Numbered from the stretch's first letter, positions 27,997-36,025 are shown. The stretch is DNA of 39,198 nucleotides from Crocinitomicaceae bacterium (GCA_029254025.1 JAQWYK010000001.1:1-39198); one strand, 5' to 3'. Notes: generated from the sequence alone by a model not told the origin. Numbers and translations: made by a program.

Positions 27997-30111
27997 ATGA
28001 CAATTATCGAATATATACAACAGTATGCAGCGTTTAATACGCGCTCCATTGAAAACACACTGGCATTATTTGAGGATGGTGCAACTGTTCCATTCATTTC
28101 CCGCTATCGTAAGGAAGCTACGGGGGGATTAGATGAAGTGGAGGTGTCACAAATTCGGGATTGGCAAAAGGCCCATCGGCAACTCCTTGACCGTCAACAA
28201 ACGATTTTATCGGCGATAGAAGAACAAGGTAAATTGACCGATGCATTGCGGAGTTCTATTACCACGTGCTTTGATGCGGTGTTGTTGGAGGATCTCTACT
28301 TGCCGCACAAGCAGCGCCGAAAAACGAAAGCGGATGTAGCCCGAGAGCAAGGACTAGAGGGCTTGGCGAAGATCATCATGAGTCAACATAACGGCGTCAT
28401 TTATGGGCAAGCCACGCGATTTGTAAAAGGCGACGTGGAATCAGAAGAAGCAGCCATCAATGGGGCGAAACACATCATCGCCGAGTGGGTAAGTGAGCAT
28501 ATACAGCTGCGCGGTCAATTGAGGAAGATGTTCGAAACAAAAGGAATGCTTTCTGCAAAATTGGTCAAATCGAAAGAGGAAGACGCGCAAAAATACAGGG
28601 ATTATTTTGACCATTCAGAGGTATTGAAGCGGATTCCTTCGCATCGCTTTCTCGCCATCTTCAGGGGAGCCAAGGAGGGTCTGTTGCGCATGAAAGTGGC
28701 ACCGGAAAAGGAACAGGCGTTGCAATTGTTGGAACGCGTATTCGTGAAGAGCGGAAACGAAGCAAGTAAACTCGTCGCAGAAGCCTGTAAAGACGCATAC
28801 GATCGACTGATTGCTCCATCGTTAGAAAATGAAGTCGTACAGCAAATGAAAGAGAAGGCAGACGCCGCAGCGATTAAAATATTTTCCGTCAACCTCGAAC
28901 AACTGTTGTTGGCGCCTCCGTTAGGACAAAAGCGCATCTTGGCGTTGGACCCAGGGTTTCGAACAGGGTGTAAGGTCGTGTGCATCGATGAGCAAGGCGA
29001 GCTGCTGACGAATACCACGATTTTTCCGCATCCACCGCAGCGGGAAGCCAGTCAAGCGAAAAGTAAAATTGCCCAGTTGGTGCAGGCGTATAAAATAGAT
29101 GCCATTGCGATTGGTGATGGAACGGCGGGACGAGAGACAGAAGCCCTCATCAAACAAATTCGTTTTGATCGAGAGGTCCAAGTGTTTGTCGTGCGGGAAG
29201 ACGGCGCTTCGATTTATTCGGCAAGTGCTATCGGAAGAAAAGAATTTCCGGAATATGACGTTACGGTGCGTGGCGCTGTTTCAATTGGTCGCCGCCTTAT
29301 GGACCCATTGGCGGAATTGGTCAAAATTGATCCCAAATCAATCGGCGTGGGACAATATCAGCATGAGGTGAACCAAACGTTGTTGAAAGAAGCATTGGAC
29401 GATGTCATCATAAGCTGTGTGAACCGCGTAGGGGTGGATGTCAATACAGCGTCGCCCTATTTATTAAGTTATGTGTCTGGTTTAGGGCCCCAATTGGCGG
29501 AGAACATTGTCGCCCATCGCAGTGAAAACGGACCGTTCCAAGATCGTTCTTCCCTGAAAAAAGTGAAGCGACTAGGGGATAAAGCGTTCGAGCAATGTGC
29601 AGGATTCTTGCGTATTCGGGATGCTGCGTTTCCGTTGGACAATTCGGCCGTTCACCCAGAGTCGTACAAGACCGTGGAGCAAATGGCGAAGAAGGCACAC
29701 GTTTCGGTGAAAGAACTCATTGGAAATGAACACGTACTGGGAAGTTTGAAGAAGGAAGATTTTTCTTCCATTGATGCATTTACATTTACGGATATTGTGA
29801 ACGAGTTAAAGAAACCCGGGTTGGATCCACGGAAAAAAGCGGCGGTATTGGAATTCGACGAGACCATTAAGAGCTTGGAGGATTTACGAGAAGGCATCGA
29901 GCTCAAAGGAATTATCACCAACGTGACCAGTTTCGGCGCTTTTGTGAACATCGGTATCAAGGAGAATGGACTCATCCATAAGTCGAACATGGGAGACGCC
30001 TACGTCGAAGATCCATCGGATGTGGTAAGCCTGCACCAACATGTACGCACTCGCGTCATTTCCTTAGATTTCCCTAGAAAACGCATAGGCTTGGCGCTGA
30101 TTACGCGGTAG
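27997..30111 (+). CDS. tex: Tex family RNA-binding transcription accessory protein
   Basis: 704 residues, somewhat shorter than the usual 770 or so, mainly through a short C-terminus. Order: N-terminal HTH part with TVPFISRYRKEATGGLDE, YqgF/RNase H-like domain from about 312 (ILALDPGFRTGCKVV), helix-hairpin-helix region (VDVNTASPYLLSYVSGLGPQ), and C-terminal S1 domain from about 635 (LKGIITNVTSFGAFVNIGI). Tex binds RNA and affects transcription and stress fitness. The nuclease-like acidic residues of the YqgF domain were not verified. It starts near a good -7 box and is divergent from the CoA-transferase. Confidence 0.95.
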   Translation: MTIIEYIQQYAAFNTRSIENTLALFEDGATVPFISRYRKEATGGLDEVEVSQIRDWQKAHRQLLDRQQTILSAIEEQGKLTDALRSSITTCFDAVLLEDLYLPHKQRRKTKADVAREQGLEGLAKIIMSQHNGVIYGQATRFVKGDVESEEAAINGAKHIIAEWVSEHIQLRGQLRKMFETKGMLSAKLVKSKEEDAQKYRDYFDHSEVLKRIPSHRFLAIFRGAKEGLLRMKVAPEKEQALQLLERVFVKSGNEASKLVAEACKDAYDRLIAPSLENEVVQQMKEKADAAAIKIFSVNLEQLLLAPPLGQKRILALDPGFRTGCKVVCIDEQGELLTNTTIFPHPPQREASQAKSKIAQLVQAYKIDAIAIGDGTAGRETEALIKQIRFDREVQVFVVREDGASIYSASAIGRKEFPEYDVTVRGAVSIGRRLMDPLAELVKIDPKSIGVGQYQHEVNQTLLKEALDDVIISCVNRVGVDVNTASPYLLSYVSGLGPQLAENIVAHRSENGPFQDRSSLKKVKRLGDKAFEQCAGFLRIRDAAFPLDNSAVHPESYKTVEQMAKKAHVSVKELIGNEHVLGSLKKEDFSSIDAFTFTDIVNELKKPGLDPRKKAAVLEFDETIKSLEDLREGIELKGIITNVTSFGAFVNIGIKENGLIHKSNMGDAYVEDPSDVVSLHQHVRTRVISLDFPRKRIGLALITR

Positions 30112-30267
30112 GAGGAGCCAATCAATTGGTTACCATAGTAGTTGATCCGTTTTTTGCTTATTTTTAGGATGGAATAACCCGCCATAAAGGTTGCTTATCC
30201 AGCTGGTTTTAGGCGAATTGGTGTGGTTTTAGTGGTTATAAGTTAAAATCTTTATCAAAACTGGAAA

Positions 30268-30741
30268 ATGATTAAACATCAAGAAAAATTGCGGTTAGGG
30301 GTACATAGTCTATTTTTAGCAGCCTCTGTGATAATTCTAACGGACTTTATATTGCCCGGAAGTGTTGTAGTTGAACAAATAGTTGATGTTAAACAAGAGA
30401 ATCAACACTATTACAATGCTGCGGGAAATTATCATTTTTCATATAGGGTATTCACTAGCACACATAACTTTTCAATTACAGAAGATTTTGCCAAGGAAAT
30501 AAAGAACCACCAACCAATAGAATTTGCTGTATCACCTATATTCAATGAGATTAACAGCTATGGCTTGCTCAACTCCGGAAGTAAAGAAGTATATTCATTG
30601 CGCATTTTATCGGGCCTCGTTATTCCATTGGCATTAATTATTGTGATTGGTTTAGTGCTCAAGTATGAAAAGAAAATGAGTATTTTAATTTTTGTATTTC
30701 AAGCGCTTGTGATTGCTGACCTTATATTTTTATTCTTATGA
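30268..30741 (+). CDS. Small integral-membrane protein, unrecognised
   Basis: 157 residues with hydrophobic segments at about 10-30, 112-130 and 137-157. The loop between the first and second (about 31-110) is a soluble domain with HYYNAAGNYHFSYRVFTSTH and no cysteine, so probably periplasmic. The codon use is more AT-rich than tex and the rhomboid gene on either side, and it is bounded by non-coding stretches of 156 and 188 bp. This could be an acquired or a fast-evolving gene. I do not recognise the family. Confidence 0.6.
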   Translation: MIKHQEKLRLGVHSLFLAASVIILTDFILPGSVVVEQIVDVKQENQHYYNAAGNYHFSYRVFTSTHNFSITEDFAKEIKNHQPIEFAVSPIFNEINSYGLLNSGSKEVYSLRILSGLVIPLALIIVIGLVLKYEKKMSILIFVFQALVIADLIFLFL

Positions 30742-30893
30742 GAAAGGCTGTTGCCAGCAATGCATAAACGTAAGACGGGTTTAAACGCTATCTTTAAAGA
30801 GTTGATTAATAAAAAACATAACGTTCAACTAAACGTGAAGTGCCCGTAATCCATCTAACCCCCTCACCATCTCATCCCCCAATACCTGCCAGA

Positions 30894-30925
30894 TTGTCCA
30901 CATTTACCCTGCGGAATAGTATTTG
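30894..30925 (+). promoter_or_regulatory. Candidate promoter of the rhomboid gene
   Basis: TTG at 30894-30896 and TAGTATTTG at 30917-30925 are 20 bp apart, the right spacing, but the -7 box has one base too many between TA and TTTG. The box ends 4 bp before the ATG at 30930, which would make the transcript nearly leaderless or favour the ATG at 30939. Confidence 0.3.
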
Positions 30926-30929
30926 GAGC

Positions 30930-31754
30930 ATGGACGTTATGGAATTCAAACAAGAATATCGAGGAGCGACACTGGAAGCGATTGTGTATCCCATATTGGT
31001 CGTCGCACTGATTTGGTCTGTTTTTTTATTTGATCGGTATTCGGGACTTGATTTGTATAAATTAGGATTGAAGCCAGGAACGCTAGAAGGCGTAAAAGGT
31101 ATTTTTTTAATGCCCTTTATTCATGGGCAACGCGACTTTTCACACATTATTAATAATTCGGTTCCTACCTTGGTGCTATTGAGTGCCTTAATCTATTTTT
31201 ATCGAAAGATAGCGGTGTACGTGGTGCTGTTTGTATGGTTAGGCGGTGGATTGTTATTATGGTTGTTGGCGAATAACACAGGCAGTTACCATATTGGAAT
31301 GTCAGGTGTGATCTACGGGTTATTTGGTTTCCTGTTTATCAGTGGCTTTTTTAGACGCTATCTTCCACTTCAAGCCATCAGTTTGTTTGTCGTCTTTATT
31401 TATGGAAGTATGATCTGGGGGATTTTCCCGATGGAACCAGGGATTTCATGGGAAGGTCACTTATTTGGTTTCAGTGTTGGTTTGGTCGTAGGTTTTGCTT
31501 TCCGAAAGGAGGGACCTGTTCCACCGAAGTACCGTTATGAAATTGAACGTGAAATGGGGATAGAGCCTCCTGATCTAGAATCCATCTGGTGGGAGAATCA
31601 GCAACGCATCATGGAAGAATATAAACGAAGGGAAGAGGAGCGAAAAGCAGCCCAAGAAGGACAGCAGGCAGATCATCCTTCTCCCAAAATTGTGTATCAC
31701 ATTACGCCTAAAAATCCCCCTGAGGAGAAAAGTGACCAGAAAGGCGCGCATTAG
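30930..31754 (+). CDS. Rhomboid family intramembrane serine protease
   Basis: 275 residues from the ATG at 30930. Six hydrophobic helices. The catalytic pair is visible as S125 in YHIGMSGVIYG (GxSG motif) and H177 in WEGHLFGFSVG; H121 in HIGMSG is a variant seen in a Bacteroidota subgroup. A hydrophilic tail of about 80 residues (EEYKRREEERKAAQEG) extends into the cytoplasm. A GTG at 30840 would add 30 Pro/Ser-rich residues and was rejected; ATG at 30939 is also possible. Substrate unknown. The 3' end overlaps sixA by 47 bp on the other strand. Confidence 0.87.
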   Translation: MDVMEFKQEYRGATLEAIVYPILVVALIWSVFLFDRYSGLDLYKLGLKPGTLEGVKGIFLMPFIHGQRDFSHIINNSVPTLVLLSALIYFYRKIAVYVVLFVWLGGGLLLWLLANNTGSYHIGMSGVIYGLFGFLFISGFFRRYLPLQAISLFVVFIYGSMIWGIFPMEPGISWEGHLFGFSVGLVVGFAFRKEGPVPPKYRYEIEREMGIEPPDLESIWWENQQRIMEEYKRREEERKAAQEGQQADHPSPKIVYHITPKNPPEEKSDQKGAH

Positions 31755-32196
31755 CAATGCTGATTTCGTCCCACGTTGCAGCGTCAAATTCAAAGCTGAT
31801 TAATGCACCGGTCGACATGTGAATGCGGTCGTTACCAAGATAAGAAGCGAGGTCGGATAATCCTTCGTTATGTCCAATTAACAGTAAGGTATCTTCGGAG
31901 GTTGTTTGTTGGTTGATGCAATCGAGTAGTACTTCCACACTGGCGAGGTATAATGCAGGTTCAAATACTTTCTCCGAAATGGTTAAGGCACTTGCGATGC
32001 CCTTTAGAGTAGATCGGGTGCGGATTGCACTAGAACACAATACCATCAACGAAGTTTGTCCATAGCTGATGTCAAAATACTTTTTCAATATACTGATCTG
32101 CTGTTGTCCTTTTTCATGAAGTGTACGGTCAAAATCGGATTGATCAGGCTCCGCTTTGTTCGTTTTAGCGTGTCGCAGAAGGATTAATGTTTTCAT
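31708..32196 (-). CDS. sixA: SixA-like histidine phosphatase
   Basis: 162 residues, the usual size. The branch 2 histidine phosphatase signature LLRHAKTNK carries the phospho-acceptor H9 with R8; the second arginine is in CSSAIRTRST (R59), and H109 is in LIGHNEGLSDLA. In E. coli SixA removes phosphate from the NPr phosphocarrier; no PTS gene is seen, so the target here is unknown. The final 47 bp are antisense to the end of the rhomboid gene. Confidence 0.9.
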   Translation of the reverse strand: MKTLILLRHAKTNKAEPDQSDFDRTLHEKGQQQISILKKYFDISYGQTSLMVLCSSAIRTRSTLKGIASALTISEKVFEPALYLASVEVLLDCINQQTTSEDTLLLIGHNEGLSDLASYLGNDRIHMSTGALISFEFDAATWDEISIANARLSGHFSPQGDF

Positions 32197-32295
32197 TGCT
32201 TGAAGGCATCTGTATGAGCAACCGAAGGTAATGAAATATCGTGGTTCGTTGGAAAAGAGAAGAGTTTATTTTTCTGGACAAAGGAAGATAATTTT

Positions 32296-32862
32296 TTAAC
32301 TCAACCGTTTCAACACGTAGCTGTTAATCTTCTCGCAGAAGTTGGAGGGAGTGTATGTTCTCCAATTAATGGCTTCCAGTTCACCTCCCAAAACAAAATA
32401 CTGGTCCAAGTGAATTTCTTTGAACTCGCGGATGACGTGATCGTGAAAATTCACCAATGCGATGTATCCATCTTCTACTTCGTCGAACCATTCTTCGTAG
32501 TAACAATCATCGGAATAATGAAAGTTGAGCACGTTTTCCCCAATAAGAATAAATTTGTTGATGCCATTGCCGATGAGGTGTTCGATGATATCCCGTTTGA
32601 GTATCATGATATCATTATGGATCGCGTCGTTCCATTCCCCAATTAATTCAATGACAGCGTATCCTTCATCGTAATCCATGAAAAGGATTTTCAAAAATAA
32701 GGTCGGTGAACCCATTGTGTCCCATTGCGGGTGGATGACGTAGTTGTACACTTGATCCAAGAATTCGAATTCGCTGTATTCTCTGCCGTAAAAAGGGGAA
32801 TAGACATCTTCAGAAGCCACATAGTAGTCTCTCCAGTTAAAATATGGTTCTAAATCATGCAC
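32296..32862 (-). CDS. Conserved hypothetical protein of Bacteroidota
   Basis: 188 residues, acidic, rich in Tyr, Phe, Asp and Glu. The N-terminus MHDLEPYFNWRDYYVASEDV and the block IELIGEWNDAIHNDIMILKR are strongly conserved in Bacteroidota in my recollection, yet no function is assigned. No signal peptide or membrane helix, so cytoplasmic. No cysteine-rich or metal motif apart from one HYSDDCYYEEW segment. Stands alone; 99 bp separates it from sixA. Confidence 0.8.
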   Translation of the reverse strand: MHDLEPYFNWRDYYVASEDVYSPFYGREYSEFEFLDQVYNYVIHPQWDTMGSPTLFLKILFMDYDEGYAVIELIGEWNDAIHNDIMILKRDIIEHLIGNGINKFILIGENVLNFHYSDDCYYEEWFDEVEDGYIALVNFHDHVIREFKEIHLDQYFVLGGELEAINWRTYTPSNFCEKINSYVLKRLS

Positions 32863-32928
32863 ACCACAAAATTAGATAAATATACAACGGACAAACAACT
32901 CAAATTAACACAAGTTCAAAAGAATATG

Positions 32929-32936
32929 TAAATTTG
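32929..32936 (+). promoter_or_regulatory. -7 promoter box for the DUF4836-like lipoprotein
   Basis: TAAATTTG, an exact TAnnTTTG match, 19 bp before the ATG at 32956. The -33 side is not clear. Confidence 0.5.
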
Positions 32937-32955
32937 TTTAATGACACTTTATTAA

Positions 32956-34443
32956 ATGAATACGATGAAATTTCTTAGCCTACTTTCCGCAGTACTTGTC
33001 TTAGTTGTAATTACCTCTTGTGGAGGATCCTCCGGAGAAGGGTTGGATAAATACGTTGGTCAATACCTCGATAATAATTCGGACGCTATCCTCATCATGA
33101 AAATGGACGTAGCGGGCATCATGGATAAATCGGATGTGAAGAATTTGCCAGACGTTGGCTTTCAGTTGTTAGAGACATTCAATAAAATTGATTCGAGCAT
33201 GGCGTTGAGCGAGCACGTTTACATGATAGCCTCTGGTCCGTTGGACTATGATGGAATGCCTGAGAATACGGCCTTATTTATCGCGGTAAAAGACAAAGAG
33301 GAGGCCGCTAAGATGTTCAGCGAGATGGGCTACTTCTTTGAAGAAACAGACGGGGTGAACCTACATGACGAAGATGGATTAGCCATTGGTTATACGGATG
33401 ATTTAGCCATCATCGGTATTACTGGAGTTGATTCATTGGCACAATCATTTGTTTCAGAGGCTTTCATCCGTGCGAAAAAGGGAACAATGAATGAGTTCGT
33501 TATGAAAAATATGGATTACGAAGGCGACATGATTATTTCGTTGAACCTTCAGAACTTGTATGCAACCTCGAACACCGACTTAAACCAACTACCTGTGCAA
33601 CAGCTGGAGAAGATTAAGCAATTGGCGGAAAACTCGTATGTGAACACCGCGTTGAGTTTTAATGATGGGGAAATCGTGGTAGAGACGCATTTAGCGTTTA
33701 ACGAAGAATTGCAGAAAGCGATGTTCTTTGATGAGTCAGGGAATGTAGATGTGTTGACAAAATTAGGTCCTGGAGAGCCGCTTGCTGCATTTTCTATGAA
33801 TTTGGACTTGGATAAGATGGAAACATTCATGACGGAAGTTTATCCAGAGGGGATGAAAGAAATGTACAAAAATCTCGGTCCTCAAGGGATGATTTTAGAA
33901 GCCATTGGAGGAGGAAAACTGAGCAGTTTTGTCAACGGTGAATTTGCGGTTGCGATAACAGGTTTTTCCGAAGCTATGCTATTTGCTGTTCCACAAGTGA
34001 ATGTGTATTCAGGTTTAGGGGAATCCAGTGGTGATTTTTCGGACTTATTGATTGCCTTACTCGAGGAACAAGAAGTAACAAAATTAGGAGAGGGTGTCTT
34101 TGACTATGAAGGTATGAAAATTAAATTCAATTCTTCAGGTGTATTCATTACCTCAGACACTAACCTTACCGATGATCAATTGGGGAATACACCCATGAAG
34201 GTTCCAGCAGGGATTCAAGGTTTTGGTGAAAAGCCATTTACTTTTTATGTTGATTTTACAAAGCTGAAATTCAGTGAAGGAGCTGAAATAATGGCGGGTG
34301 AAGCTGAAATCGTGATGGAAGAACTAGAGTATATTTATTTTGAAGCGGACAATACGAAATCGAAATTGGTCATCAAGACAACTGACGGTTCTGTAAATGT
34401 TCTCAAGAAATCGGTTGATGTTGCCCTAGAAGCTATTTTGTAA
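32956..34443 (+). CDS. DUF4836-like surface or periplasmic lipoprotein
   Basis: 495 residues. Signal peptide with lipobox ITSC and acylated Cys at position 22, followed by a GGSSGEG linker, which in Bacteroidota can favour surface exposure. The mature part begins with YLDNNSDAILIMKMDVAGIM and has the alternating strand/helix pattern of DUF4836, a Bacteroidota family of unknown function. ATG at 32965 is a possible second start. The downstream 97 bp contain a degenerate TTCTAAA repeat and then the ffs terminator on the other strand. Confidence 0.7.
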   Translation: MNTMKFLSLLSAVLVLVVITSCGGSSGEGLDKYVGQYLDNNSDAILIMKMDVAGIMDKSDVKNLPDVGFQLLETFNKIDSSMALSEHVYMIASGPLDYDGMPENTALFIAVKDKEEAAKMFSEMGYFFEETDGVNLHDEDGLAIGYTDDLAIIGITGVDSLAQSFVSEAFIRAKKGTMNEFVMKNMDYEGDMIISLNLQNLYATSNTDLNQLPVQQLEKIKQLAENSYVNTALSFNDGEIVVETHLAFNEELQKAMFFDESGNVDVLTKLGPGEPLAAFSMNLDLDKMETFMTEVYPEGMKEMYKNLGPQGMILEAIGGGKLSSFVNGEFAVAITGFSEAMLFAVPQVNVYSGLGESSGDFSDLLIALLEEQEVTKLGEGVFDYEGMKIKFNSSGVFITSDTNLTDDQLGNTPMKVPAGIQGFGEKPFTFYVDFTKLKFSEGAEIMAGEAEIVMEELEYIYFEADNTKSKLVIKTTDGSVNVLKKSVDVALEAIL

Positions 34444-34455
34444 AGTCGCAAGTCA

Positions 34456-34519
34456 GAATTCAGAGTTGTGAATTCTAAGTTCTAAACTCTAAACTCTTAG
34501 TTCTAAATTTTAAACTCTC
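34456..34519. repeat. Degenerate short repeat, AAACTCT/TTCTAAA units
   Basis: Two GAATTC-bearing pieces (34456-34461 and 34470-34475) are followed by near copies of TTCTAAACTCT and TTCTAAATTTTAAACTCT. The pattern is tandem and noncoding, and lies in the gap between the lipoprotein stop and the SRP RNA gene. Similar runs are seen in other Bacteroidota intergenic regions, in my recollection. Confidence 0.5.
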
Positions 34520-34532
34520 AAAAATAAACCAT

Positions 34533-34555
34533 AAAAAAAGGGGCAAGCTACTTGC
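34533..34555 (-). terminator. Terminator of the SRP RNA gene
   Basis: On the minus strand GCAAG (34555-34551) can pair with CTTGC (34547-34543) across three bases, followed by CCC and seven T (34539-34533). The same CTTGCCCC also closes the RNA's own end helix, so the two pairings compete. Confidence 0.75.
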
Positions 34556-34638
34556 ATCGCACCGCTACAACCTCCGACCCTTGCTACGTTCCCGTCCTGG
34601 GGGATTAGGAGGGAGCTGGTCGTACAAGACTTACCCCC
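34540..34638 (-). ncRNA. ffs: Bacterial small SRP RNA (4.5S type)
   Basis: About 99 nt. The SRP core is unmistakable on the minus strand at 34600-34577: CCAGGACGGGAACGTAGCAA then GGGT, the apical loop and GNAR tetraloop region that binds Ffh. The two ends pair: GGGGTAAG (34637-34630) with CTTGCCCC (34547-34540) over 8 bp, giving the single long hairpin expected. It has a matched promoter upstream and a T-run at the end. The RNA targets membrane proteins to the translocon together with Ffh. Confidence 0.93.
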
Positions 34639-34642
34639 GGCG

Positions 34643-34672
34643 CAAAGATAGAAAAGATATTCTCATCTGCAA
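34643..34672 (-). promoter_or_regulatory. Promoter of ffs
   Basis: On the minus strand: TTG at 34672-34670, 19 bp spacer, TATCTTTG at 34650-34643, then the RNA 5' end five bases on. This is the best match in the window to the Bacteroidota sigma-ABfr promoter (TTG-N19-TAnnTTTG). Confidence 0.85.
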
Positions 34673-34807
34673 TGGAATGATTTTAATAATATTATGAATT
34701 GAATAAATTCCAGTCTGATTTTTTGTGACAGATAAATTGTTTTGGAAAATTATCCCAAGTGATTTACAGAACAAGTTGAATTAGTTAAGCTAAAAAGTAG
34801 TTGAAAA

Positions 34808-35446
34808 ATGTTAAGTAAAGTAGATGATTTTATTGAAAGTGCTTCAAAATGGCAAGATGAAATGAGACTCCTTCGATCCATTATTTTGAGCTGTGGATTG
34901 ACAGAAGAGTATAAATGGAGTCAGCCTTGTTTCACACATCTTGGCAAAAATATATTGATTGTTTCAAGTTTTAAGAAGTATGCATTTATTAGTTTTTTTA
35001 AAGGTTCTCTGATTAAGGATGAGACGAACATATTAATTGCCCCAGGGGAAAATTGTAATTCTGCCCGTCTAATTCCTTTTACGAGCGTATCTCAAATAAA
35101 GTGTTTGGAGAATATGATTAGAGAGTATGTATTTCAAGCTATTGAGATTGAAAAAAAAGGAATGGTCGTTAAAACAAGAAAGATAAAAGATGTTGAATTT
35201 CCAGAAGAGCTAATTGAAAAATTTGAAGATTCACCTAGTTTGAAGAAAGCATTCTTATCGTTAACCCAAGGAAGACAAAGAGGGTATTTAATTTATTTTT
35301 CTCAGGCAAAGCAATCGGAAACAAGAATTAAAAGAATTGAAAAGTATGAGGGGAGAATATTGATGGGAAAGGGAATTCGAGATTGCGTTTGTGGTCATTC
35401 GAAGCGGATGCCGAACTGTGATGGGTCTCATAAGTTTGTTGTCTGA
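34808..35446 (+). CDS. YdeI/DUF1801-like protein with C-terminal CDGSH iron-sulfur motif
   Basis: 212 residues. The first 115 residues are DUF1801-like (EYKWSQPCFTHLGKNILIV and FFKGSLIKDE), followed by the YdeI/OmdA-type helical part (residues 125-180, LIEKFEDSPSLKKAFLSLTQ to ETRIKRIEKYEGRIL). The last 20 residues carry C193-x-C195-x8-C204-D-G-S-H208 (CVCGHSKRMPNCDGSH), an exact CDGSH pattern that binds a [2Fe-2S] cluster through three Cys and one His. Function is unknown; YdeI relatives are tied to stress survival. ATG at 34808 gives the family start. No signal peptide. Confidence 0.85.
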   Translation: MLSKVDDFIESASKWQDEMRLLRSIILSCGLTEEYKWSQPCFTHLGKNILIVSSFKKYAFISFFKGSLIKDETNILIAPGENCNSARLIPFTSVSQIKCLENMIREYVFQAIEIEKKGMVVKTRKIKDVEFPEELIEKFEDSPSLKKAFLSLTQGRQRGYLIYFSQAKQSETRIKRIEKYEGRILMGKGIRDCVCGHSKRMPNCDGSHKFVV

Positions 35447-35544
35447 CTTTGGCTGATACAGATAATAAGCGAAAAAGCGCAACTTGTGAAAGTTGGGCGA
35501 TCCTTCAATCCTTAGTTTTTAATCCCCTTTGTAAGTGTTTTAAG

Positions 35545-35649
35545 ATGAAAAAAGCCTTCTCTTGTAGAGAATGCTTAAGTACCCGTAATGATTGCATTAC
35601 AAACAAATGTAATACTTGTACTAATTGTCCTTACAAACAGGATATTTAA
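35545..35649 (+). CDS. Possible cysteine-rich miniprotein, 34 residues
   Basis: ATG at 35545 to TAA at 35649 gives 34 residues with six cysteines in the order C-x2-C-x6-C-x4-C-x2-C-x2-C (CRECLSTRNDCITNKC and CTNC). The same frame is open back to TTG 35449, just after the YdeI gene, with three more cysteines. The regular spacing suggests a metal-binding peptide, but this could be chance. Low confidence. Confidence 0.25.
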   Translation: MKKAFSCRECLSTRNDCITNKCNTCTNCPYKQDI

Positions 35650-35710
35650 ATTAGTTAATAATTGATGTTCCTTATAAGGAACACTTATGCGTAGAATCAA
35701 ATTAACTAGT

Positions 35711-35772
35711 AAAGCCATACTACGTCTGAGAAACAATTGATAAGAGTCTAGGTTCGAGCCCTGGTAGGACAA
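35711..35772 (+). pseudogene. tRNA 3'-end remnant (probably tRNA-Gln-like)
   Basis: The T-arm is perfect: stem CTAGG (35748-35752), loop TTCGAGC, stem CCTGG (35760-35764), then a 3' acceptor strand TAGGACA (35765-35771) and discriminator A (35772). No matching 5' strand (TGTCCTA) exists upstream, and the anticodon arm region (35730-35747, ACGTCTGA then AAGAGT) is only roughly tRNA-like. The T-A end pair implied and the CTAGG/AGGACAAC sequence resemble Bacteroidota tRNA-Gln, by recollection. The remnant ends exactly where LRR gene sequence begins. Confidence 0.6.
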
Positions 35773-35998
35773 CAGTAAACGCTTCTATACCTGTTAAATC
35801 TGAAATGTTTTGTGAAGAACAATCAATAGTTCCCCCAAAAGCATTTGCCTCACTCACTTGTATTTCAGTATCACCATTGGTGTTAATCTGAGCATTCCCA
35901 ACTAAATACGCTTTAAAGTTAGCATCTGGAATGTTTACGTTTTGAGCGTAACTGTTTATTGCTAAAACGCTGATTAATGATAATAGTAGTGTTTTCAT
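35773..35998 (-). pseudogene. Truncated LRR surface protein gene (first 75 codons)
   Basis: ATG at 35998. Residues 1-75 (signal peptide MKTLLLSLISVLAINSYAQ, then NVNIPDANFKAYLVGN, up to DLTGIEAFT) match the intact LRR gene at 36023-36982 almost residue for residue, and the DNA is also close. After codon 75 the match stops sharply at 35773, where a tRNA 3' end starts; the frame runs on as unrelated residues (VVLPGLEPRLLSIVSQT) to a stop at 35720. All repeats and the C-terminus are gone, so it is non-functional. Confidence 0.85.
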
Positions 35999-36017
35999 AA
36001 TAGTGATTTTGTTTCTG

Positions 36018-36025
36018 TAAAGTTA
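36018..36025 (-). promoter_or_regulatory. Candidate -7 box of the truncated LRR gene, overlapping the neighbour's stop codon
   Basis: On the minus strand TAACTTTA, 19 bp before the ATG at 35998. Its first three bases are the TAA stop codon of the intact LRR gene. The same box sits before the intact gene (36998-37005), so it is a shared feature of the array; the last base departs from TAnnTTTG. Confidence 0.35.

Noticed and set aside
28602-29018. 138-residue minus-strand frame
   Set aside because: It is a shadow of tex, which is certain.
35720-35772. C-terminal 17 residues of the truncated LRR gene as real protein
   Set aside because: They are read antisense through a tRNA T-arm; the GLEPR-type tail is a known artefact of tRNA sequence.
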